Shown: positions 45,966 to 58,440, numbered from the stretch's first letter. The stretch is DNA of 64,000 bases from Benincasa hispida (GCF_009727055.1 NC_052352.1:21323085-21387084); one strand, 5' to 3'. The notes: generated from the sequence alone by a model not told the origin. Program-made: numbers and translations.

Positions 45966-46670
45966 GTCCCTTTATTTTTGTCAAGCTTTCCATCTAATGG
46001 CATCTCAAATGTTAACAGTAAACTAAACAATTCATCTACTTTCATTGAAGCAGTGTCTTATGCTTCTCCAATAGATGCCACTTTCATGTCAAATCTCTTA
46101 GGTAAGAACCTAAGCATTTTCCTAACGAGTTTTTCTTCAGCAAGAACCTAAGCACTTTCCTAACGAGTTTTTCTTCAGTAATTTTTTCTCCAAGAGCAAA
46201 TAACTCATTTGCCATATCCAGCAAATGCTCATTGAAGTCAGCCATGGTCTCATCTTCCATCATCTTTAAATTCTCAAACTTGGATGTCGTAGTTGAAGAC
46301 GTGACATCTTGACCTTTGAGGTTCCTTCGTGAGCAATCGATAAAATATCCCATGCTTCTTTCGTAAGCACACACGTGTTGATAAAGCAAAATATGTTACA
46401 ATCAACACCATTAAAGATTATATTCAGAGCGTGGGAATTGCCCAAGGAAGCTTCATCTTCTATTTTTTATCACTAAATTTCAAGTTTTGAGATTTCTTTA
46501 TCTTCTTCATCTTTAACAATTGGGTATGACAAATTAGTGACAACAACTTTCCATCATTTATTATCAATAGATTTTAGAAAGGCAACCATTCGAGCCTTTC
46601 AGTATGAGTAATTTGTTTCATCAAGAACAAGGAGGCGTGTGGTGGATCCACCTTCCTTAATTCTTTCCAT
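45966..46670 (-). pseudogene. Sirevirus gag, N-terminal half (broken)
   Basis: Start codon at 46668-46670 gives MERIKEGGSTTRLLVLDETN, followed by ARMVAFLKSIDNK, EDEASLGNSHALN and then TSKFENLKMMEDETMADFNE and LGEKITEEKLVRKVL. This is a UBN2-type copia gag. A 38-bp tandem duplication at 46104-46179 shifts the frame, and stops occur near 46610 and 46470. The open piece 46084-46389 is its central part. The PBS lies about 30 bases upstream of the start. Confidence 0.8.
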
Positions 46671-46700
46671 GATCCAAACACCTGAGATAAAGGTGACCCG

Positions 46701-46709
46701 CTGATACCA
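46701..46709 (-). other. PBS of the Sirevirus-like element
   Basis: The minus strand reads TGGTATCAGCGGGTC; the first nine bases match the tRNA-Met-type PBS. It lies two bases from the LTR edge at 46712. Confidence 0.65.
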
Positions 46710-46711
46710 AG

Positions 46712-47616
46712 TGAAATTTTAAGGATAGGCACCCACACAGAACACAATTGTTACACAATAAAACCAAACACTTTTTATGACAACGAAAGAATAGTAAACA
46801 ATAAAACAAGAGATAACACACAAAGTTTGGTAACCTAATTCAGCGATAAACCACCTACGTCTGGGGGCAGTGTGCCTAGAAAAGATAATCCACTAAATAA
46901 GGCAAGTGTTTACAACGTATTATGTATCTGTAAAGCAACGACTTTTACAATGACTCATTTACAACCTAACTTGATGAACACCTAGGCTCCCCCTAGATGC
47001 AAGACTCCCTTTCTAAATGAACTTAGGCTCACTCTAAGTAATAGAATATTAGTGGTCGACACTTCGACACTTCTTAGTATAAGAGACTCCCTTTCTTCTT
47101 GAAGTTATCTTTCCAATCACTTGTCACCTTAGGCTCCCCTAAGATGGAGAACTCTTCCTCAAACAATAGCTTTAGGCTCCCCATAAATCGAGAATCCCCT
47201 CTCCAAATTAAAGTCTCAAGCTCCTCTTAAGACTATCAAGAACTCATTGCTTTAAAGAGCTTCTTTCACCAAAGTTTACACAACGGATAGATCGATACAA
47301 TTCATGGAAATAGAAGTATAGAACGGCCACACAAAAACTTGAACTCTTCAAAATATTTAATGAGAATGGCCAACCCTAGCAAGGGCACAAGCATCCAATA
47401 AATAATCCCTTTGGAAAAGGAAAACATCCCCCCCAAAAAAAGGAAAGAGTCCAGAAAATAAAATCTGTCGAATTTTCAAAGTAAGGAAAGTCTAGACTAC
47501 AAGAATGGTGCTTGTTACAACAGCAGCCGAGATAACTTCCGTGACAACATGAAAACAGCCAAAACCATAATACACCAGCCTTAAAAAAATATATAAGCAA
47601 TCACAAAACTCTAACA
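46712..47616 (-). repeat. 5' LTR of the Sirevirus-like element
   Basis: Plus strand starts TGAAATTTTAAGG and ends CTCTAACA. It aligns with 6237-7105. The outer flank (AAGTCC) does not clearly match the flank at the other end, so the duplication is unresolved. Confidence 0.8.
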
Positions 47617-48023
47617 AAGTCCATGAATTTTCATATTTGTGTATTTATTATGTCATTTCATATTAAAAAAATAAAAATCAATTGAATGTTAGATATGATC
47701 TTGACTTTAGATCTAATTTAATCCTAAATTTTCGTGCATAGTAGATTCATGAGTTTTAAACATATCAAATAGGTCAACGATACATAAAATTAAAACTCAA
47801 AGGATCTATTATTAGACAAAATTTTGAAAGTTCAACATTTATTAGATATTTTAAAAAGTTTAAGAACCCTGATGGACAAAAAACTGAAAGTTAAAGGACC
47901 TATGAAAAATCTTGAACAAAAAAAATTACACAAATCTCAAAGTTTAGGGAATAAACTTGTAATTTAAGCCCAATTTTTCCTTTCTTTTCTTTTTCTTTTT
48001 TTTCTTTTTTCTTTCTTTCTTTT

Positions 48024-48060
<37 letters not shown>

Positions 48061-50702
48061 CTATCTTTTGAGTATTTACTACTTGTAAGAAATAGACTAA
48101 ACTACAAATTAACTTCCAACTTTGAGTTTGTATCTATTTAATTTTTTAACTTTAAAAAATAAATTTATAGTTACTAAAACTTTCGATTTTTCTAATATAA
48201 AATCTACTAATTTATTAGGCACACAATTTAAAATTTATGGTTTCATTAGATCTAAAATTCAAATTAATATCTACTCGAACAATTGATTTGAAAAATTTTG
48301 AAATTTTGAAAGGTCAATTAAATATAAAATTAAAAATTTAGAAATGTCAAAAAGACATAAAATTTAAACTACATGAATCTTAACTTGTAATTTAACTGAT
48401 AAATAATATAAATGTAACCCAAGGATTAGTTTGTAGTTGTAACTTGGAAAGTAATAAAAACTTTTTTAAAAAAAATAATGTTCTTTTTAAATTATAGTAA
48501 CTTTTAAACTTACATTTGCATAGTAATGTAGAGACAACAAAATTGATAAAGTTTGTCTAACCTTAACATTTATCATGAATTTGAATCTTTTCCTTTTTAG
48601 TAATTGTCTTGTCCTTTTATCATTATGATTATTTATTTATTTATTTATTTTTACAAGAGAATGCATATAGATAAATTATTTCATATGGATCAAAATGTTG
48701 GTCATTGGATAAAGTTAAGACAATGACATAGAAAAATATTTATGAATTTTAAGTTTCATACTCTTAAAGGTCTTTATCCAAAAAAAGAAAAGGATGAAAA
48801 TGAAGCTTACATTTGGACCAACTAATTTGAAATGTACTCATATTTAGAAAAAAAAAAAATGTATGTAATTGGGATTCATAATTAGATGAAAATAAATAAT
48901 TAATTAATGAGGTTAAATGGCAGTGACAAAGTTAGTTGACATGTAGAGTTTGGACCTATTTTAGCATGAATACACAAAATAAATGACAATGATCATATCT
49001 ATTAATATGATCAAATTTAGTTCTATCTTCTATGTATGCAAAAATCATATAAAAGAAGAAAAAAAAAAAGAAAATGATAATAATCATCATAGCCTATTTT
49101 CTATTTTATTCTAGATATTTCTGTAGTGCCCCCACTTTAATATGCAATAATATAATATTGTCTTTGTCTTTCAAACTCTTAAATAATATTTAAATACATT
49201 TTTATATGTAAAGAAAATTATAGTTTGGTTTCTTGGTATGATTGGATGGCATTCATTATTTTCTCCCCTTTAATTTTCTCTTCCTCTTCCATTTAATTAA
49301 CAATGATTTTGGTTCATCATATATGATTCATCTTGATCAAATTCAAGAGATTTGATCAGTTGGGTTTTCTATTATTTTAGAGAATTAGATCAATGTTTTT
49401 TTTTTCAAAAATCTCATTTTTGGTATAAAAAAAATGTGAAATTTATTGAGTTTTGGTCATAAATTTCTAAAATTTTTTTATCCGATCTATTTCATTTTAA
49501 ATTTTCAACTTAAAAGGTAAATAATAATCGTCTCTAAATTTTTTAAAAAGAATTATTTTGACTCAAACCATTATTTTTATTTTAAGAACTCATGTATGAC
49601 CATGATTTCAAGTGATCGTATGGTTAAAAATGAATTTTTCGAAACATGGATAAATATTAGATTTAAAAAGTATTGGGAGAAAGATCATGAGTATATAAGC
49701 ACGAGTCAATATCTCCTTTCTATGAGGCTATATATTTTAAATGAAACCAAAAGTAATGTTTGAGGACTTTTGCTCAAAGTGCACAAAATTTATAATATCC
49801 TACCAATGTGAAAAAATATGTGAGGTTCATTATTCCTAATAATTGGTATCAGGGTTATGCTCTACACTTATAAGTAGGGGAAAATATATCTCTAAAGCCT
49901 TTCGTTCAAAACTAAAAGAAAATTTGTCAATGTTCTTGTTAGATTTAAAAAGACGGAAAGGAAGATCCAACCAAGGATGGAATCTTTCCCTAAATGAGAT
50001 TTTTTTTTAAAAAAAAAAATCTCATTTCAATCGAGTGGAGACACCATATATATCGCTTTCTTCTTTCACCATCCAATTAATTTTTTTTTTTTAAATCATG
50101 AATTTTTTTTATTTTTATTTTTATTTTTTGGTACTAAAATCTAAATATAGGAAGTGAGAATTAAACTTTATGACTTTTTAAAGGTATTATTATTTTTTCA
50201 TCAATTGAAATATGTTTTTGATAGCGTATCGTTGAACATTTAACACAAGGACATCTATTATTGATGAAAAGTATATTTTGTTTTAATGAATCTCAATAAT
50301 TTAAATCAAAAGGAAGAGGAACAAAAGTTGGGACATGTCTTTTTTAAAATATTAATGATGATGATAATAATAATAATGGGAGGGGGTAAAGGGGAAGCTA
50401 AACAAAAATTAAAGCGATTAACTCCTTTTAAGATACAAGGGCTCCACATTTAATTATTTAGATAGTGACAAATTGATCAAAATAGAAAATAGAAAATAAT
50501 ATATATGGTAAGATAAATAAATAAATAACATTTTATTATATATATTGAATTTAGTGCCCTCACTTCACATCACATTTCATCAAGTTGAGAGCAAACAATA
50601 ATCATGTTTCGTTGAATTAGTACATCTTCTATTTTTGTTTCTAAATTTTTAACAATTGAATTTTAGTTTCTTAAATCTTATTTGAAAATTTATTTTAATT
50701 GT
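47617..50702. other. AT-rich intergenic DNA with transposon remnants
   Basis: No gene seen. A pyrimidine tract runs from about 47975 and ends in 35 T (48026-48060). TTGGTATCAGGGTTATGC at about 49843 looks like a copia PBS with LTR-like sequence before it, but no partner LTR or pol is found. Confidence 0.55.
48094..48396. repeat. Decayed MITE-like inverted repeat
   Basis: The left end GACTAAACTACAAATTAACTT is a rough inverse of the right end AACTTGTAATTTAACTG. About 300 bp, non-coding. It is related to the better preserved copy at 55416. Confidence 0.35.
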
Positions 50703-50711
50703 TTCTCTCTT

Positions 50712-50742
<31 letters not shown>

Positions 50743-50745
50743 TAT
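50703..50745. repeat. (CT)n(AT)n microsatellite
   Basis: About 14 CT units followed by about 6 AT units. Confidence 0.85.
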
Positions 50746-50859
50746 TTACTATGGTAGACATTTACTTAATTTTGACAATTTTTATATCAGTTTAAATGAT
50801 ATTTGTAAGATTCAAACAAGTATGACATTTAAAAAAAAAATTAATAAATAATAAAAAAA

Positions 50860-51431
50860 AAGTTGATTCCGACGATTAAATATATAATCCCAACGATACA
50901 AGGGGTCGAAAAAACCATAATTTAATACGTTCGGAAAAAGTCACTAAATCTCAACGATGAAAACACACCGTCCACGGAAGTCACTTATCCAAACAGTCGT
51001 AATTTAGAAACACTGTTGGGATAAAATATTTTGCTCGACGGTGCAAAATCACCATCAGGATAATTGAATATCTCCCGACAATGACACAAAATTGTCATTG
51101 TCAGGATATAATTATTTATCCCGACGGTGTCTTCTCACTGTCATGTGAAATTTTTTATCCCGACGGTCTTTATAAATTACGATCGTCGGAGTTTGTGAAT
51201 TATCCTGACGGTACTGTTTAGGGTCGACATAAAAACCTCATTCTCCATCCGTCGAGATAACTTTTTTTCCCTATGACACAGTTGTTATACCATCAGGGAA
51301 GGTTACGCCGACAAGGCTTTGCTCATGATCTGACCGACGATTATTTGATCGTTGGAAAAAGTTTGGCTGACGCTATTTTCGACTAATTCCAACGATTTGC
51401 AGCATTGGAAAAGGTCCAAATTATTATAGTG
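50860..51431. mobile_element. CACTA-like element remnant
   Basis: The right end reads CACTATAATAATTTGGACC on the minus strand, a CACTA-type terminus. About 500 bp of subterminal sequence repeats ATCCCGACGGTG and its inverse CACCGTC many times, as CACTA subterminal regions do. The left terminus is not recognised and no transposase is present. Confidence 0.5.
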
Positions 51432-53364
51432 ACCACCGAGCCAAAGCGACTGAATTGAGTATTATATCTCCAACCAAAAAATTAGAAGTTCAAAATTTAA
51501 TTTCCTTTGAATTTTACATAAATTGTTAATCTTTGGGGGAAAAAAACCAATTATTTATTAAAAATTAAACTCATTTTGAAATTTGATAAATGGACTAGTT
51601 CTTATGTTAGATTTTATTGAATTACTTGTAGAAACAGAATAGAATTTTCATGGTAATTTATGCTTCATAGATGAAAAGAAAATAAGTGTAAAATGCAAGA
51701 ACCAAAATATAAGACTTAAGATCTTCTCTTTTCTTTTTCTTTTTTTTCAATAATTATTATTGATAACTTGGTGCCTACTTTTAGATCATCCATTATCCAT
51801 TCTAATAACCTCCTTCATATAAGTATATAAAAAATGGTCAAATCATCGATATTAATTACATATGGAAAAAAATGTCAATCATCGATATTAATTACGTCAA
51901 TAACATTAAAATAGTTAGTCAATTCGAACTTAATTAATTAATGAATAAGACATCAATTACTATTTTAAAATTTGAATTCAGTTCCATCCACAATTATTAA
52001 ATTCAAAAGAAAAATATTTACGATTAACAAGGAAACTTTTTGTACATGATGCTTTTTTCTTTTTTAAAAATTAAATGTGTATGAAAATGTGAAATTTATG
52101 GAGCCATGGAGGTCCACTATGTTGACTATTTGAGACATTATATTTAAAAAGCCTAAAAATTTCCAGGTACCACTTTCTGGGTTATGCTTTTTAATTAATA
52201 ACACCACCATATAATATATACACAATATATATCACAAGAATTTTTATAATTAAATCACACTTTTTATACAAAATAATAGAAAAAAAAAGGATAAAATGGA
52301 TTTATTGTCCCCCCAAAACATAGCTTTAAGATTTGGTCATCTCAATCATACATGCATCAATTTTCTTTACAGCCACTTCCTCTCTCTTCACTCTTCTTTT
52401 TGTTACTTTCCACTTCCTTTTAATCATTTTCCTAAATTAACCTTATAACTTCATGTCCCATTTCCTTAAATAACATTTTTAAAATAAAGTAAGCACTTAA
52501 TTATTTCAAAATAAACTTTTTTTATTGAATATTTAATTTTTTTAAAAAATAGCATAAATTTTGAACCTACAACTTATAAAAAAAAGTTTCGGTCAAATTA
52601 TATTTAAGTCAACGTATTGTTGTTGACTGTTGTGATAGGAAAAGAAATTAAAAATTACATTTTTCGTTTTGAGTATCTATAAATAGACGTATTTGGTAAC
52701 TCGAATTTTAAAATGTATCTTAGTCTAAGATTTTTTTTTAGAGAATAGGTTAAAATGATTGGTTGAGTTAATTTTTTTATTATTTTAAATATCGAGATAA
52801 CATTTAGATTAAAACTAAAAATTAAAGACGAAGAGGAAGGAGGGTGGATGGAGAAGAGACAAAAAAAAAAAATTATTATTATTATTATTATTATTTATTA
52901 TTATTTTTAATCTAAAATGTTAAATCAACATTATAAATTTAGTTCTTAAAATCCTTAGGCTAAAAAGATCACATTTGAAAATTTATAAATCAAATGCATC
53001 TATTAGCGAAAAAAAATAGTGAGACTAAAATGATAATTTTTTAAATAATTTCTTCTAAAAGTAGTTTGAAAAACTTTGTCTAAAGATTAATTACAATAAT
53101 TTAATATGCTTTTGAATGATGCTTTACACAAGTCACGTTTTACTTTACACGAGTGGAAGATTAAAAAAGATTAAAAAAGTATAATTAAAAAGAAGAAGAA
53201 TATTTCAAAATAAAGAAAAAAAGAAAAAAAGAGGAAAAACAATGGACCAAACAAATTAAAGGAACACTATAAGCATTAACTTGTTTTTTCTCAGGAAAAA
53301 AAAGACTTGATACATGTTTTATTCCATCTAATATAATTATAACATTCAAATTGAAACCAAAAAG

Positions 53365-53368
<4 letters not shown>
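51432..53368. other. AT-rich intergenic DNA
   Basis: No gene seen. Contains an (ATT)n run at about 52872-52905 and many A/T homopolymers. Confidence 0.55.

Positions 53369-53407
<39 letters not shown>
53369..53407. repeat. (TA)n microsatellite
   Basis: About 19 uninterrupted TA units. Confidence 0.9.
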
Positions 53408-53412
<5 letters not shown>

Positions 53413-53899
53413 GAGCTTAGAAAAGATTATTTTTTGTTCTCTCTCTAATTATTTTTCTTGCTACCTTGAAATTTTTTGAACTTTTGGAAGTAAAACAAAG
53501 AGGAGATTATCAAAAGATTCCCTTCTTTCTATCCTTTTAATTACTTTTTATTTTTTGCATATCTTTTTCTAACTTTTAGAAAAAAGTTGGGGTGTGTACA
53601 AAAATCCCACTTTGGGGTAAATGGATTGTTCTAAAATAAAAATTAAATATACATATAACCCAATGAATCAATTTTAATCTTAACACTTAAATTTCACTAA
53701 TTGAAATAAATATTTGATGTAATTTATACCATCCATGAGTTGAGTTGTTCCTTTTTTTTTTTCTTTTAAGATTTTTTTATTGACTATAATTATGGGTGAT
53801 TTGGGATCAAATGACAAAATTAACATAAAATAGAAATAGAAATAGAAGCGACTAGATGGAGAAAAAAAAAAGATTTGGACCAAAAATAGCACCCTAATT

Positions 53900-54604
53900 A
53901 AGGCCAAAAACGGGCTTAGAGAGAAGAGGGTTGGCTTGGGCCTTGACCCAAGTCAATGTACCGAACCTTGGTAGAGGCCGAGTTTAATAAAATGTCCTAC
54001 GAGACATGTCACGTATACGTTGTAAGTCCCGACTCAAGGAGATAATGGGTTGTCCAAATCTAGTTTCAAAATTCTATGAAAGATAACCTAGGCCATCTAA
54101 TCTTATAAATACATCATTATATTATAACTTCAGAGAAATTAAGACTATTATATATCTACTCACAAACTATTAACTTGTTGTAGTGATACTCTGACTTTAA
54201 AAATCTGAGCGTGTGTGGCAAGCGCAACATTGGTGTACAATTTTTTTCTTTTATTTTGTAGGTCACATTCTTCTCTTATGAAATGAATTTATCGTTATTG
54301 TCACGTAAAAGTTAGACTCATTTTCCTATCCAAATTTTGACATAAATGAATATTTTGTTCATTAAAAATGAAGATAAAATCTTTTTTTTCTTTTTTTCTT
54401 TTTTGCAATATATGGGTAGAGCATATAACTTCAGACATCAAGACTGATAGTATACGTTCATGAGTATTGAATTATCATATTTGCGTAATTTTCAATTTGA
54501 AACAAGACAAATAAATTAAAATATGCCTTACTAAATTGTATTGATATTCTATTTGTTAATTCTACGTGACACTTTTTTCAATTTATTTATTTTATGAATT
54601 TTAA
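53900..54604 (+). repeat. Possible solo LTR remnant with PBS-like site
   Basis: A less AT-rich stretch with GCTTGGGCCTTGACCCAAGTC, a TATA-like CTTATAAATACATC (about 54104) and a GAGCGTGTGTGGCAAGCGC word of the kind seen in plant LTRs. It ends near TTGGTATCAGACC (PBS-like, 54606-54615). No second LTR or coding part is found. Confidence 0.35.
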
Positions 54605-54665
54605 TTGGTATCAGACCTTCGATTTTTTATTTTAGTTTGCTTATATTTTTTACTTTACTCTTTTC

Positions 54666-54668
<3 letters not shown>

Positions 54669-54731
<63 letters not shown>
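54669..54731. repeat. poly(A) tract, 63 nt
   Basis: Uninterrupted run of A. It produces a poly-Phe frame on the minus strand. Long homopolymers are prone to length error in assembly. Confidence 0.9.
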
Positions 54732-54733
<2 letters not shown>

Positions 54734-55415
54734 CAATATCTTTTTTACACTTTATTCCAAATTGCCACAAAATATAGTCCTTAAAATTAATATTTGAGAG
54801 AAAAAAGTTATTAAAAAAACTAAAATTATTTGTTTTATTGTTGATCTGACATCTAAAAAAAATCAACGTTAATATTATTGTTCCTCTTACATTTTTGAAA
54901 ATATAAATAATTTTTTTTAACAATTTTGGACCGATAAAATGCTAAAACAATTTTTAATCTTGCCAATATTTTTTCATATGATTACTCACTAGTTAAATCT
55001 CACGAATCGTTTTAACTAATTTTTATTATATATTAGACATATTTATTTTACATGAGAATAACCTAACACGTATTCAATTTGACTAAATTGGTTGGCTCGC
55101 GACAAATAAGTTTTGACATAATTTATAATATCAACCATCCCATAAAATTCAAATGAACTAAATCATAACTTTTAGAATTACAATATGATCGATGTCAATT
55201 ATTACAAAACCAAATTTATAATTTAATTTTATAAAAAACAATAGATTAAAAATAGAAATATTAAATTTTCTTACCCATTGTATTCATCCTAACACTTCCA
55301 TATATTCATGAGGTTGACATTGATATAAAGAAAAAATCAATATTGCCATTTTTTTTCTAGAAGAATTATACGAAATATAAGAAAAAATAAATAAAATGTC
55401 ACTGATATTGACTAA

Positions 55416-55563
55416 GTTAAATTACAAATTGAGTCCATATATTTTAGACAAAGTTATAATTTAATTCCTACGGTAGAGGCTATTTATGAAAATTTCATCA
55501 AATCATAAATAGAGTCTAAGTTCTAAATTTATTTGAACTATATGGACTAAATTTGTAATTTAA
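55416..55563. mobile_element. MITE-like inverted-repeat element 1
   Basis: The left end GTTAAATTACAAATTGAGTC and the reverse complement of the right end GGACTAAATTTGTAATTTAAC match over about 24 bp with few mismatches. 148 bp, non-coding. Confidence 0.6.
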
Positions 55564-55582
55564 CCATAAAAAGTAAAGGGCA

Positions 55583-55891
55583 AATTGCAAAAACTACCCT
55601 TGAAGTATGGTTGTAGTTGCAATTACACCCTTATACATTCAATTATAAAATTTGGGTCCTAAGCTTCTACAAGTACTAAAATTGGTCTTTCAAGCTTGCA
55701 ATAACCGTAGAAAATCGACTTACAAATGACAAAAATTGAACCCTCAAACTCATACGAATGTTACAATTTATATAATTATGTGAGCTTGACGGTCTAATTC
55801 AACCCAATTTCAATATTTTATTAGGTTGAAGACTCAATTTTATAATTAAAAATTTGAGAGTACAATTACAACTACAATAACTTTTGCAATT
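55583..55891. mobile_element. MITE-like inverted-repeat element 2
   Basis: The left end AATTGCAAAAACTACCCTTG and the right end (reverse complement AATTGCAAAAGTTATTGTAG) begin arms that can be followed for about 65 bp with small gaps, through TTGTAGTTGCAATTACA and ATTATAAAATT. About 309 bp, non-coding, 19 bp from the previous one. Confidence 0.6.
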
Positions 55892-56018
55892 AATAATAAA
55901 GAGATTGTTGAGTGAGGTGGAGGTGAGAGGAAGAGCATTTGATTAGTGAATAGAAAAAGATGTGTGAGAGAGACGATTAAGAAGGCAATGAAAGCGACTG
56001 TCGGCAACTCCATAGCCT

Positions 56019-56028
56019 GACACGTGTC
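56019..56028. promoter_or_regulatory. Palindromic G-box/ABRE GACACGTGTC
   Basis: A perfect 10-bp palindrome with the CACGTG core bound by plant bZIP and bHLH factors, in a locally GC-richer stretch (55985-56100). No gene is recognised downstream on either strand; the minus-strand frame 55846-56055 across it matches nothing I know. Confidence 0.4.
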
Positions 56029-58325
56029 CCGACAACAACTACTTAATTGGTGCACTGTCAGCCTGTTATCACCCCACTGTCAAATTCCCCCCGTGGGCCC
56101 CCATTTTTTTCCTTTTTTCTTTTTAATTTGCATGGCTTAATCATAATACGTCAATTCTCCAACTAATTTCATTTTACTTATCATAATATATGTATATATC
56201 CTCTGCATAGAAAAGGCTAGACCACGGTTCGGTTTGCGGGTGGATTTTGCATGCGTTCGTTATTGTAAACCCTTCGTGGTTCGATTTCTAACTTGTTTCT
56301 CTGAATCCAGTCTCACTTTCTAAGCTGGTTTATGTTTACATCAGTACAATGTCGAACCAACCACACTTCAATGCATAAATTGATTAGTACATGAATGTGT
56401 AGTTCAACTAAACCACGAAAAAACATGGTTAGTGCTTTTCTTTAGAGATTACTTACTATTTTCCTTTGGGATCGTCGTATGGGACTAGTTATAATCTCTT
56501 TTCTCTGACAATCGCCTGTGGTTGCTCGTAATTCTAATGTTGTTAAAGTGTAGTTTACAATGCTCAAAATTGCAAAGCACCAGTTTGAATGTAACTTGAT
56601 CATTTTTCAATTAGTATATATACATCAGCCCAACTGGTCGGTCCATAACATGAGCCTCTAACATTTTCGTGTTTTCTCATGTGGCCTTCCGATTTACCTT
56701 AGACTTTAGTCCGATCCACTTATGGACTTTGAATCTTACATGTGACAACCCTCAACAAATCTATAAATCTATTTCTTTTCAAAAGCAAACATTTTCAGTG
56801 CATAGTATTATTTTTTTCATGTGTCTCAATTTTACCTAAACTAATTTGAGGGACACATGGTTAAAAATCTTTAAATTATAAACTAGAAGCCCAAGTACTA
56901 AATAAATTTAAGGAATTACAATTTGATATAATTTAACCCTAACTTATTAAACGAATTATTTTCATGATCTTCCACAGTTTAACATTATGCGCCATTTACA
57001 TCAATTTGTTAATTAATTCAATTTTGTAGAATTTCAAGTACGATATGAAGTGGAATAATTTTCTTTTATTTTCAAAATGATATCAAGTGGAATCAAACCT
57101 AAAAAATATATTAGAAACTAAATGACAATTTTCATATGTATTGTTTTTTCTCCTCAAATAATAATAATCACGCGTGGAATTGCATAAAATAATTCAAAGA
57201 AAATTAATTAGCAAATTTTTAGTTAAAGTATAATAAAAGATTCTCGATCATAGTTAAACATTGTTTTGTACTTTTTTTTATTATTCTAATCTTAGAATAT
57301 AATTTACAACATTATAAGCTAAATAAATATGTTTAAGAGTTGTTACAACCATATATAACTGTCATATTCTCCTTCAAAAAAAAAAAAAAAAAAAAAAAAA
57401 AACACTACTACCATACATTTACATTATTATGGTATATTATACATTTTAAGTGTCTATTAGATTTATGTTTAGATTTTATTAAAAACAACCGAAGAAATAT
57501 AATTTTGATTCTTAAATTTAGTTTGATCATTTAATCCCTAAATTTTAGGACATTACACTTTTATCTTTTAATTTTAAGTATAATTTTCAATTAGAGTCTA
57601 TAAATTTTAAAATGTTACACGGTTACATACATTATTATTCTTAAATTTTGAATTTAATTTTTAGTTGATCCCTAAATTTCAATATTTTACCCTTTGACCC
57701 TGAGTTGTTTTTACTTAAATGTTCACTTTTGTTTTGTATTGATCTTTGATGCTGACTTTAATGATTATATGTGAACAATTTTACTTAATATTAGTAGTAA
57801 AAAAGAAATTAGTGAAAATTAATTTAATTCTTTTAAATTAATTAATAGAATTAACACCAAAGGTTGAAAGCCACTACCCAAAGATTGTTTGGGATCCTAA
57901 CTCGAAATTGGTGAAGTGGGTTATTATAGCCCACTTCATATTTCAAACACCAAATATAATAGTAGTGTTTACAATTATTTATAACCTACAATGAATTACA
58001 GTAGTAATATTTGAAATCTCTCTTTGTTATAGTAGTGTTTACTATTTCTTAGCTAATTTCTCCTACCTTGTTACAATGTTTACTATTCCCTACCTAAATT
58101 AAAATAGTATACACGACAAGTACAAACTATTATAACTCATACTAAAATAGTCTTCACCGAAACGCCAGTTATTATAATCCACAAACTATTACAAACAATT
58201 CAGGGTCCCAAACACCCTCTTAGTGAAAAATCAATGGTAAAAGTGTAAATTTTGAAACTAGAGACCAAATGGAAAACAAAACGCAATACTCATGGATAAA
58301 AATGTGACATTTAAAACCTGAGTAC
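56029..58325. other. Intergenic DNA
   Basis: No gene seen. Contains a 27-nt A run (57376-57402) and decayed repeat-like text such as TTTAATCCCTAAATTTTAGG (about 57530). Confidence 0.5.
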
Positions 58326-58329
58326 GTCA

Positions 58330-58440
58330 AAATGGATATAGCTCCACTGACATATACAATATGTGTTGACAACCAAGAGGTCTATGGTTTGAATCTCTCA
58401 CCCAAATCGTACTTAAAAAGAAAAGAAAGAAAACTAAATA
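58330..58440 (+). mobile_element. Possible tRNA-derived SINE
   Basis: GGATATAGCTCCACTGACAT resembles a pol III A box, and GGTTTGAATCTC about 45 bp later resembles a B box (GGTTCGAATCC). An A/G-rich tail follows. The body is short and I see no clear target-site duplication. Confidence 0.35.

Larger units (their letters stand above)
6204..47616 (-). mobile_element. Sirevirus-like Ty1/copia retrotransposon, split by nested insertions
   Basis: The two LTR copies at about 6237-7105 and 46712-47616 face the same way and bracket copia-type gag, protease, integrase, RT/RNase H and 3' ORF fragments. All are on the minus strand and in the right order. Other elements interrupt it at 8036-10975, 13481-35468 and 38133-45965. 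The Sirevirus assignment rests on a long 3' ORF after RNase H, a GGCAGAAAGGGGGAGA-type polypurine tract well before the 3' LTR, and the gag type. Every coding part is broken. The left limit is uncertain: clear LTR similarity begins at about 6237, and a TGAAA-type start may lie at 6204. Confidence 0.75.

Noticed and set aside
45733..45993. Poly-arginine frame resembling a nuclear signal
   Set aside because: Translated (TTC)n microsatellite inside an LTR.
55846..56055. Small secreted or membrane protein gene on the minus strand
   Set aside because: Partly overlaps the MITE end; no family match and no supporting gene structure.
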